A stretch of 64,000 bases of DNA from Solen grandis (taxonomy: Eukaryota > Mollusca > Bivalvia > Adapedonta > Solenidae): contig CM037794.1 in the NCBI GenBank assembly GCA_021229015.1, forward strand, positions 41,249,126 through 41,313,125, written 5' to 3'. The notes under the pieces are model-generated. The model made no database searches. It saw only the letters and a list, made by a program, of their open reading frames with translations, and was not told where the DNA came from. Below are positions 26,273 through 38,300 of this stretch, one piece after another (positions within the stretch are counted from its first letter, which is position 1; each line of letters begins with the position of its first letter). The position numbers were made by a program, and so were the translations under genes.

Positions 26273-26347
26273 ACTCGTTTGATCAACACAGCGGAGAGTA
26301 TCAGCAATAAACTGTCATATTTCAATGAGCTGGACAGTATATCTAGT
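26273..26347 (+). CDS. COG3: COG3 exon a (first visible)
   Basis: 75 nt between an AG acceptor (26271-26272) and a GTAGGT donor, in phase 0 at its end. It reads TRLINTAESISNKLSYFNEL then DSISS, the segment around residue 180 of COG3 that lies just after the N-terminal coiled-coil region. It is intact, with no frame break. No upstream exon is visible between the gap at 24812 and this exon. Confidence 0.93.
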
Positions 26348-29300
26348 GTAGGTATCTTGTTTTACTGAACTGTCATGTGACAATACAGCTACAACACAAA
26401 CAGTACAAATGCATGAAAGTTGTTGGTTTGGTCCGAGGCCTCGAAATAACCAAAGATATTAAAAATGGACTGGTATACCTCTTTGGTTTGGCCCAGTGTC
26501 AGATAATGTGACTGGGTGTGTTATCATGTTACATGTCTACGGCGTGATACTGCAGTGTGACAGCACTATATCTGTCTCAAGTAGACATCGTCTCTAAATG
26601 ACCACAGCGCTGTTTAATATTTAAATAATTAAGATGGAATTCCATGCTGATGACATTTTTTAGAACAAATTTTGATAAATTAATTAGTTTTCAAAGGAAA
26701 CAAATGCATTAACAAATGAGACTTGTTTGAAAAAGAATAGATTCATATATTTTCATTGTGGGGTATATCATATTTTCTCAAAAATTGATTAATTAATCAG
26801 TTATTGCAACCAAATTAATCAGTTATTGTAACCATATTAAAATTTAATTGTATTTAGGGTTACGCGAGATTTGAATGTTCACAGTGCTTATTTATGAATA
26901 TTTCAGTCTGTATTTTACACAACTTAATTATGCTTATTTTTCTTTCAGAAACTAGGCTCCCCCACACTGACAGTCACCAATGAATCCTTTGTCCCCATGT
27001 TGTCTAGACTAGATGAGTGTATCTCTACATTAAGAACAATGTAAGTCATTCCTACACTGAATGTTCTGTAACCAGTCCTCATGGTCAGGGTTAGAGGAAC
27101 TTGGAGGTCACGGGTTTGGTCCCTAGCATACCAAATAGAATACTAAATACACAAGAAGTTAAGATTTGTACACTTATATCTCATTTGCTTGGTGCTTATG
27201 TGAAGGTAGTTCCAGGACTGATGAATTTAAAGTTATTGCAGAGGGGAATATGTCTTTTTAATGCTCTTGATAAAGAAAGAGAAAGAAGTTTTTAATGCTG
27301 GTTTCTATTATACTTTATTTTATAAACTTATTTGGAAACAAGTTTTTACAACTTATCCTTCCAACAGTTGCTAGTTGCTGTTTTTTTTCACTCTGAAGGT
27401 CTTAAAACGATTGCCCTAAATGTGGTCAATGTCGTAACCTCTTACTGGTCCCAGTGCTGTGTGTTAGAGTGCCCTGGAATAAGGAGGTTGTGGGTTCGAT
27501 CCCACTCCACAATAACCAAATTTGAAAAAAAATGGTACTGGTATAGCTCCCTTATCTGGCACTCAGCACATAAGGGTAGTTCCATGACTGTTTGGCCAAG
27601 TGTCACGATAATGTGAACAGGCGAGTTATCATACCATATGTCAGTGGCGTGATACTGCAGTGTGGCAGCACTATATCCGTCTTATTAGACATAGTCTCCA
27701 GATCTTTGAAATACTGTTTGTGGACGTTTAACCCAAATAAACAAACAAAAACAATCTTAACCTGATCCTTAAATCAATGAACACTACCTTTTGACCACAA
27801 CTGATATTTAGTATTTAGTGCATGTATGTCTGTTTACTGATATGTTTTTCAGTGACACAGTTTACCTCTTACCCCCTTGTCCTTCATAAGTATGTTTACT
27901 GAAAGGTAGCTCTCTCCTGTCCCTGACAGCCCCAGTACAAGGAGTCTGACGTGTATCTGGCCAGTTCCGACAGTGTCTTCCAGGGCCCTGAATCTCATGA
28001 AGACGCACGTGACCAACATACTTCAGGCAGCTGCACAGCACGTGAAAATGCTAAGGTTGTGCAGATTTAAACTTTGACATCAGGAAAAAGATTTTTGCGG
28101 ACATGAAAAACCTAGATAAGCTTTATGTTTTATACTAGTTGCTGATCAACAGACATTTGTAAAACCAACAAAATTAAGAAAATTCTGCTTTTATATTTGA
28201 TTTTTACCTCATATACTCTAAAAAGTAAATTTGAAAGACTGTATTAAAGTCTATTTTGTAGGTAATTATTTTTTGTTAATTTTTCGGAAATTCATTAACA
28301 AACTTCTTAGTATTGAGCTGTTAAACTGTTAATGATATTGATTAAACTTCATCCTTTGAAATGATTATACGGCATGTCCATATAAACTGACCCTGTTCAT
28401 CCCAAGGACACTACAGGCGCTCCAGTGACAACGTGTTCACGCTGTTCTATGGAAAGTTCCGGGCCAATGCTCCGCGGGTGAAGGCTCTCATGGAACAGCT
28501 GGAAACAAGGCTTGACAAGAGTCCAGAGTACGTAGTCTCCTGTCTGTCAGTCCATGGTTCCCAGTAGAATTATAAAAAAAATGGAGTTGTCTAGAAATAT
28601 GTTCCAAAAAAGTTGGAAACTTCCATTGTCTATTCATATTGGAGTTGTTCAGGAAAGCAGGAATGCTTTCCCAAATTTTGAAGTCCAGGACTTGGCTGTT
28701 TTTCTATGAAAAAAAGTTGAAGTATTGTATCACTCTTGTGGTTTCGTCATCGTTGGCGTAGTCGTGAAAACTTTTACTTGGCCATAACTTCTAAACTATA
28801 AAACCATCTGTCATAAAATTTCACATACTTGTTCACTATCAGAAGGGATCATTCTCATCAAGGGCCATAAATCTTAGGATCATTTTAACCAAATTTAAAC
28901 ACTCTTGTTTAAATATATAACAACAGACGAGTGTTTGCATACAGTGTGGTGCTCTTGTTAGGCATTAGTTAGTCATTATTCGGCTGTCCATTGTGCTTCT
29001 GTTTAGCACAGAATTAGAGCAATAACACTAGAACAGCAATGTCTATTCTGATCAGTAAGCTTCAAGTGGAAACTTTTGAGACAGTCGGTTGTAGACTGAT
29101 TAGGTTTCATGCTTGTCTGTACTCACCAGTGTTCAAAAGATGAGTAGGTGGGAACACAGTTTATGTTTCAGTTACTGGGATTATGCTATAGTCTGTCACT
29201 GTGAGGAATAGAGTATTAGAGTAGATTCTTTTTTTTTTTTTGTGAATATAGAACCCTGAAGAATGCCTTTGTGAAAGTTGAGTATATGGTTTAATAAAGA

Positions 29301-32300
29301 TCAACTAAAGTCTCTGTTTATTATCGTATTTAAATCTGTAACATATTTAATTCAATATTTCATATATAAATGATATTTAAAACATGTCATGCATCTTCAT
29401 ATATTATAAAAAAAAAAAGTTAAACCAAGCTGTCTGTTAAAACTGTCTGATCCATTTTAGTTTTATTTGATTATGTAAACAATACATTCTCTGAGTAAAA
29501 TAATTTTATGTTTTTCTTTCTCCTACTTGCACACGTCTCTTTCTCTGTATTCTCTCTCTCAGTCTCTTCTTTTGGCTCTGTCTGTCTTGTTGTGTGTATA
29601 GTATACAAGACACATCCATCAACTCTGTCCCTATATATCAGGTATGGTCATATCCTGCTGGACTGTCAACAGTGTTACTTCTCCAGAGGGGCTGTTACTG
29701 GGGCCCAGTATCAGCTCGACCATCACGGACCTGGCTGCCAAACACGTCCGCGACCCATGCTCTCTCGTACGTTACTCATTATTTGATATTGATAGAATGT
29801 CATATTTGCATTAATTTTCTTTCTGTAAAATTAACAATCTAGTTGATGCAGTCTCATTTATGACAATTTATTCTCATTCAGAATTTGATGTTAATGTCAT
29901 GGGTTAATAATATCAATTAATCAAGTAATAATTTGTTAAAACAAATTCCTTTGAAGATGATACAGTAATGATGATGAGGATGGTGGTGATTCTGACAGCA
30001 ACAATGATAATGGTATTAATGATGATGATGATGATAAGAATATGGATGTTGTTGATGATAATTGTGTTCTGTAATGATAGATCCAGTAATGGTAATTAGA
30101 AAAAAATCTGTTCTATAAAAGATCAAAACATGAGCTATTTTCTGTCACCTGTGATTTACTCCCATGCCTGGTTCCCTGTATCAGATGCGGAGTGGCTGTG
30201 CCTTCATGGTGCATGTGTGTGAAGACGAGTACCAGCTTTACCTTAACTTCTTCTCCAAGCCCTGTACACAGCTTGAGTAAGTTTCTTTACTTTTTTAACG
30301 GAAATGATTTTCTTATTTATTTGTTAACATTTTGCTGTTGTTTGGAGGCTGCTTACTCGCTCTCCCACTGCAAGATCAAGTAAAAGGTACATTGCATAAT
30401 TTACTTCATTTACATTATTTTAGCTCGACTTTTCGAAGAAAATGAGAGCTTATACTGTCACTCGGGCGTCGGCGTCAGCGTCGGCGTTGGCGTTGCAACC
30501 AGGGTTAAAGTTTTTTTCAAACATCAATAACTTAAATACTATCGAAGGTATTCCACCCAAACTTAAAATACTTATTCACCATCATCACTTCTACCTTACT
30601 TCTAAGGCCCACAACCCTGGCTACCCTAATTTTGGAGTTATGCCCCTTTCATACTTACAAAACAGCCAAAATCAAGGTTAAAGTTTTTACAAAGTTGTAT
30701 ATCTTAAATACTATCTACGGTATTCAACTGAAACTTCAAGTACATATTCACCATCATTACCTCTACCTTACTAACAAGGCCCATAACTCTTGCTGTACTA
30801 CTTCTTAAGTTATGCCACTTTCATACTTAGAAAACAACCAAAATCATGGTAATTTTTTTACATAGTTGTACTATCACATGTATTTGACTGAAACTTCAAG
30901 TACTTATTTACCATCACTACCTCTGCCTTACTAGCAAGGCCCATAACCCTGGCTGTACTACTTCTTGAATTATGCCCCTTTCATACTTAGAAAACAGCCG
31001 AAATCATGGTTAATTTTTTTACAAAGTTGTATATTTTCAATACTATCACAGGTATTCCACCATAACTTGGAATACTTATTTATTGTTTACCCACACTACC
31101 TCAACTTTACTGGCAGGGCCCATAATCCTATATGCAGTGTATTTTCAATTTTACCCTTTTAAACTTAATATTTTTGGCTGTATTTACAAATAGCAAATAG
31201 GTTGGGCAACAACCTCTAATAACATCAAAGATTGGCCCTTTCTTTATTGGCAAACTGAGAAAAGTCGAGCACGCTGTCTTATGGACAGCTCTTGTTAATT
31301 TTGTCTTTGTATTCTTATTTACAAGAGAGGTTTTATGCATAGACATAAATAGAATATGGAGGACAGGTAGTGTAATGTCAGGGTGAATATTTAAATGATT
31401 TGAAAGTTTTTTCTTCAGCTCCTTTTTAGCTCACCTAGGCACTATGTGTTCATGGTGAGCTTTTGCGATCACCCAGCGTTTGTCGTTGTGCATCGTCCGT
31501 CGTCAACAATTTGTTTTAAACGACATCTCCACTGAAACCACTGGACAGAATTCGATTAACTTGGCAAGGATGATCCTTGGGTGAACCTTCACTATGTTGT
31601 TAAAATAAACTTGATCCATGTAGAACTCTAGTTACCATGGCAATGGAAAGAAAAAAACTTAAAAAATCATCTCCTTCAAAACTACTGGTCAGATTTCAAA
31701 ATGTTTAAGTACAGATGTTCATTTGGTAGCCCCATACTCAGGTGAGCGATCCAGGGCCTCTATGGCCCTCTTGTTTCCTGATTACTTCTGAATAATAGAT
31801 CTAGGTCTGCTCAAAATGAGTTTTTATTAAGTAAAGATTTAATGTATATTTGGTAATGTTTCTCACCTACAGTGAGATGTTGGAGCGCCTATGCAGCTGC
31901 CTGTACGACGTGTTCCGTCCGCTGATCATCCACATCAACCACCTGGAACGCTGGCCGAGCTCTGCAGCATCCTTAAGATAGAGATGATCGAGGAACATGT
32001 TCAGAATAATCGTATGTCCACACATTCTATGTATTGTTGTTAGTCCCTTACTGGTGTTTACACTGGAGGGGACTATAGGTTTGTCCGTCCGTCTGTCCGA
32101 TGAACGCAGTCTGATCCTGCGATAAAAACTGTTTTAAGATAATATGATGAAACTTTGTACATATATGAATAGATGACAGTATGGATGTCACTTTGTTTTG
32201 TTTTCTCGGACCAAAATTCTGGTTGCTATGGTAATGGAAAAATTACGGGCCTCACCGGTTGGGGACTCGTGTGTTGCGTGACACACCAGTTGCTTGTTGG

Positions 32301-35300
32301 TTATGGTACACAGCTTCTAATAGTCAAATGTCAAATTATTGAATCATTGTATGGGCCAGCATGCAAAGTGGTGATAGTATCTGGCTTGAATTCCTTTTCC
32401 TGTCTTTGGGTTTTAGTTCTGTCCGTCACTTTGAATTTTCATATGGGAAGCCTTTTAGCTGGCGTGTGATAGGTTAACAATTTTACTTAGTTACCTCAAT
32501 GCAGTTGGGGTTATGGTTATTAGCTGGACATTGCTATATGACTGAAGTACTGTTACAGTGACAATAAATTCCAAAACAACTAAATCATCATTCTGAAAAA
32601 GCACCTAGTCATTTTCGCATTAGCAAACTATGAAAGCACTTCTTTGATACTTAATAACAAGTATATCCAGAAGATATTTTGCTCTCCTCAACATAATTAA
32701 AACCTTCATTGCTGTATACTTGTAGTTGTAATCCGCTGAGTCTGGCAAATGTTTCGGCAAATGTTTACTAAATAAATAGATCGAATGAAAACAAAATAGT
32801 CTTATATAATAATAATAATAATGATAATAATAAATATGCTTATACATGTAAGTTAGTGTAGTGAGACGACTGCAGAACTTATGTATGGATTTACAGTAGG
32901 CCAAAAAAAGAAGTAGTTTCGTTTCTGGTCTCCAGCAATTAACCCTTTCCCTCATAGAGGAAACCATGAAAAGACCTATGCGAACAGCATAAAACCAGAT
33001 CAGCCTGCGAGTAACTCGCAGGCTGATCAGGTTTTATGCGTTCGCTGCTCCTCAGTGGTCTGGAAATGAGGACTTTGTAAATAAATTTGGTAAGGTTTAA
33101 CTGTGGTTTTCTGCAGATCAGGCTTATGTGATACCTTTTGAGGGTGTCAAATGAGTATATGGAGGGAAAGGGTTAAAAAGGTTTGGTAGGTCGAGATTTT
33201 ATTTTTTTTCAATTTATTTTTTTACCATGAAACGAAAGGTAAAAAAAAGGGAATTTTTTTTTTAAAAGTGGAAAGGTATAAAAACTGTAGGGTCGGTTGT
33301 TAAAAAAGAGGGTCGTTCGGGAGACCAGAAACAGAACTTTTTTTTGTTCTTTTTTCCCCAAGTTAGAGTTGCAAGACTATTAACTGTGAAATAAACCCGG
33401 CCTTGCTCTGGATATAGCATATAGCATGCATTGTGAGGCATATTGTGTTATGCTAACCAAATATTTAGGTTTAATCGGATTTTATACTGATTGCTACTCA
33501 CCAGTACAGTTTAAGAGTTAAATATGTTATTTCCCTTTACAGCACAAGAGTTAAGGGCCTTTGAGAGCATCACCCAACAGCTGCGATGGACGTACAGAGA
33601 GACTGGTGTACAGGACGTATATCTACATCAAGAGTGACATCCTGCAGTATGCTGGGCACAGGGCGACCTGGCATACCCGAGAAATTAGAGATATGAGGTA
33701 GGGGGCCTTAAGTAGTGGAATAACATTGAAATAAATAAACATTGGATTATAAATTAAATAAATAATAAACCTTTTGTGCCACATGCCATAAGCAGAGGTT
33801 TACACATTGGGATCACTTCTCAGTTGTATGTCTGTATGTCACACTTTTACCATCACACTTCAGCAGGTGACACACATGTTCCAAGGAACACTCTTGTTAT
33901 AAAATTCCTTCATGATTAAGAGTATCCGTTTTGAAAAAAACAATATTATGTATGAATACTACTTGCAATCACCCATTTTCTCTCAGCATCTTTATTTACA
34001 GGTTGATCAAGTTTTATGCTGTTTGTTGCTTTACAAAATTCATTGCTTTGCAGAATGTTTTGCAACCTGATCTGACAGGAAAATTATAATTTTTAAAAAG
34101 TTCATTGTGTGTTAAAAATCTTTCTTCTTACAAGTTTATGCATGACCAAGAATTCAGAATGATCAGATTAAGTTAATCTTTATTTTTCTCTGCCACAGAG
34201 CATTGCTGAAGTATAAAGAAGGGTCAGACAAAGGGTCACTCTAGGACCCCGTCCAATGCGTCCAGCACGAGTGCTGAGGTAGCACGACTGACAGGGGCAG
34301 GGGATGTTGACTTGGAGACAATACCCCTGCAGGAGGATCCAACAACTGGCTGGCAGGACGTCTCCGCTGGCTCCGGTAAGATTCTTGTACTTTGGTGGAT
34401 TTTTGTACTGTTTTTTTGTGTCACCTTTGTAATCAGAGGAGACACATAGGGATCACTTTTCCATTGTCTTTCCGTCACACTTTTTCAGTCCTGCTTCAGC
34501 AGGTGTCACATGTGTTTCAAGAACACTTTTGTTCATTGATAAAAGACCTTGTTGAATCTGTATTAAATACAAATTTCTTAGGTGGATACTTGTTCTACAA
34601 GTTATATCTACTTATAGTAAAATTTCATGACTTGACTTTCATTAATATTACCTTCAGGGAACAAGAAAGTTACATTTTATAGCTCACCTGAGCACAACGT
34701 GCTCATGGTGAGCTTTTGTGATCGCCTTTTGTCCGTCGTCCGTTGTCCGTGCGTGCTGCGTGCGTCTGTCCGTCGTCAACAATTGCATTAAACAACATAT
34801 TCTCATGAACCGCTGAAGGGATTTGACCAACTTCACAGGAATCATCCTTATGATGCCCTCTATCAAAGTTGTACAAATTATTCAATTGGTTAAAAAGTAG
34901 GTCACAGGAGCTAAAAATAGATTTTAAAAAATGCAAACTATGAAAATCTTCTCTGGAAAACTGCAAGCCTAGAGCTTAGATATTTGGTAGTAGCACATCT
35001 TATGGGCCATTACCAAGATTGTACAAATCATAGCCCTACGTGATAAATGCCACCGCACCAGGGTCACTTGTTTTTCATAGAGTTATATAGAAAATCTTTA
35101 AAAATCTTCTTCTATGAATCCATAAGGCCTAGAGATAGATATTGGTATGTAGCATCATCTTATGGTTCATTACCAAGATGTTTCAAATCATGACCCTATG
35201 GTGATAAAGCCCCCGCACCAGGGGTCACTTGTTTTACATAAGAGTTATATAGGAAAATCTTTAAAAATCTTCTTCTATGAATCCATTAGGCCTAGAGCTT

Positions 35301-38300
35301 AGATATTTGGTATGTAGCATCATCTTATGGTTCATTACCAAGATTGTTCAAATCATAGCCCTATGGGGATAAATGCCCCCGCACCATGGGGCACTTGTTT
35401 TACATAGATTTATATAGGAAAAACTTAAAAATCTTTTTCTATGAATCCAAAGGCCTGAGCTTAGATATTTCATATGTACATCATCTAATGGTTCAGACCA
35501 AGAATTGTTCAAATCAAAGCCCTATGGGGATAAATCCCCTGCACCAGGGGTCACTTGTTTTACATAGAGTTATATAGGAAAATCTTTAAAAGTCTTCTTC
35601 TATGAACCCATAAGGCCTAGAGATAAGATATTTGGTATGTAGCATCATCTTATGGTTCATTACCAAATTGTACAAATCATGACCTAGGTAATAAATGCCC
35701 CTGCACCAGGGTCACTTGTTTTACATAGAGTTATAAGGAAAATCTTTAAAAAATCTTCTAACTATGAATCCATAAGGCCTATACTTAGAGTTTGGTATGT
35801 ACATCATCTAATGGTTCATTACTAGATTTTCAAAATGGTGGCCCTTTGGAAATAAATGACCCCGCACTAAGCCTTCTCCTCTGAAACCATAAGGCCTTAT
35901 ATATTTGGGTTGTGTAGTATTGTCGGGGCTAAAATGTTTAAGATTGAGTTATATCAGAATTCTTGTCTTTTTTTAAAGCCCTTTGTAACAGTTGTAGCAA
36001 GGGTACTTGGGTGAGCGTTTCGGGGCCATCATGGCCCTCTGTTTATCATAAAATTTGAAAAATAACAAATACCCATCTTTTATTACTTTTTGTTTTTTAA
36101 TCTGATTCCGAGAAAACTTTTTGTTAGGTCATGTTCTGGGAACAATTGATAATGTTATATCACTAAAGGTAACTGATATTCTGAAGAAGAAGAAGAAGAA
36201 GAAAAAAAAAATTATAACACGGGTCATTCTTCTCTACCATTTTTTACAGGTGGTGGGGAAACTTGACGACATCCATGCCAATGTCACCGCAGATCTTCAT
36301 GCATGTGGTTTCCGACGGTCCACGAACTCGGTACTCTATCCAAGCTATCCCGGGTGTATCGACAAAACCACGTTCCAGGGTCTGTCCCAGGGCCCTCCAG
36401 TCATGTATACACTCGCTGCCAACGCAAGGATGGCATCACCAAGAGAAGGGTATTTTTAGCAAAACTTTCAAAAGGCATATAGAAATAAATGTTAAGGAAA
36501 TGGAACTGTTTGGTATCAGCCCTCGAATACTGATTGCATGATTAAATATTTTTTCTTTTCACAAATACTGTTATGTGTAAAACTGCAAATGATTTATGTA
36601 CGCTAAGCATTTTTTGCAGCGGCAATGATTCACTAGATTTAGATTTTTATGACTGTGAACCCAACCCATTTTATTGATATTTATTTGTCCAAACACACTG
36701 AAATGTATAGCTTTTATGGCTGCAAAAAAATCAACCTTTGGTAAACATAAATTTTTTTTAGCTCACCTGAGCACAACGTGCTCAAGTGAGCTTTTCTGAT
36801 CGCCTTTTGTCCGGCGTCCGTCGTCCGTGCGTCAGTGCGTCCGGTGTCAACAATTGCTTCAAACAACATCTCCCCTAAACGGCTTGGCCAATTTGAAAAA
36901 TATTTTGCAGGAATGTTCCTTGGATGAAGCTCTACTAAAGTTGTATAAATGGTTTTGGTCCATTGCATAATTAGTCACAGGAGCTAAAATTAATTTTAAA
37001 AAAAAAAATTTAAAAAATCTTCTTCTCCGAAACCACAAGGGCCCAGTCTTTTGATTTTTAGCTCACCTGAGCCAAGGCTCAAGGTGAGCTATTGTGACCG
37101 GGCTTCGTCCGTCGTCCGTCCGTCCGTCGTCCGTCCGTCGTCCGTCCGTCCTCGTCCTCAACATTTTGCTTCAAACGACATCTCCTCCTTAACCGCTTGG
37201 TCAATTTTGATAAAACTTTACAGGGTGTTCCTTGGGGGGTCCCCTTTCAAAGTTGTTCAAAGAATTGAATTCCATTTGGAATTCTGGTTGCCATGGCAAC
37301 GGAAAGAAAAAACTTAAAATGTCTTCTTCTCCAAAACAACCAACTGAATTTCAAAATGTTTGGCACAGATTTCCTTTGTAAGTGTCTACCAAGATTGTTC
37401 AAATTATTTGGATCCGTAAAAAAACATGGCCCCCCAGGGCGTGGCTAGTTTTCCTTAGATGCCTATACTCAAATCTTAAAAAATCTTCTCCTCCAAAACT
37501 GCTGGCTGAATTTCAAAATGTTTTGGCACAGATACTCCTTGAGTAAGTGTCTACCAAGATTTTCAAATTATTTGGATCCATAAAATAAACTGGCCGCCAG
37601 GGCGGGCTAGTTTCCTTATATGTCTATAGTGAAAACTAAAAAACTCTTATCCAAAACTACTGCTTGTTAGATGTAGCATGATCTTATGACTCTCTACCAA
37701 AATTGTTCAAATTTATGACCTGGGTCAAATTGGCCCCGCCTAGGGGTCACATGAATTTTACATAGGCTAATATAGGAAAACTTGAAAAATCTTCTTCTCA
37801 GAAAACCTCAAGGCCTAGCCTTTTGATTTTTGGTATGTGGCACGATCTTATGACTCTCTACCAAATTGTTCAAATTATTTCCCTGGGGGCAAAATTGGCC
37901 CCGCCCCAGGGGTCACTTGATTTAACATAGGCTAATATAGGGAAAAAAATTTAAAAATCTTCTTCTCAGACACCACAAGGCCTGGGGTTTAGATATTTGG
38001 TGTGTAGCAATGTCTAGTAATCACAACCAAGTTTGTTCAAATCAGGCCCTGGGGCAAATTTGGCCCCGCCAAGGGTCCCTGATTTTACATAGGCTAATAT
38101 AGAAAAAAAAAACTTGAAAAAACTTCTTCTCAGAAACCCCAAGGCCTGGGTTTTAGATATTTATGGAAGCAAATTTTCTAGTAATCACAACTAAGTTTTG
38201 TTCAAATCATGGCCCCGGGGTCAAATTTGGGCCCCGCCAAGGGGTCACCTGATTTAACAAGGGTAATATAGGAAAATAACTTGAAAAATCTTCTTCTCCG

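Noticed and set aside
30442..30681. Plus-strand frame with an ASASASALAL stretch
   Set aside because: Translation of the CGGCGT-rich 5' part of a family C mobile element, which recurs at 43427.
32620..32967. Minus-strand frame of 115 residues with YYHYYYYY
   Set aside because: Spans an AAT microsatellite and the edge of a MITE; no gene support.
34236..34478. Minus-strand frame of 80 residues
   Set aside because: Antisense shadow of COG3 exon i.
34684..34966. Minus-strand frames rich in R, T and D
   Set aside because: Translations of the CGTCCGT-rich 5' part of a family A element.
26273..36449. COG3 as a processed or decaying pseudogene
   Set aside because: Introns and canonical splice sites are present and conservation continues across each one-base break, so consensus error is the simpler explanation.
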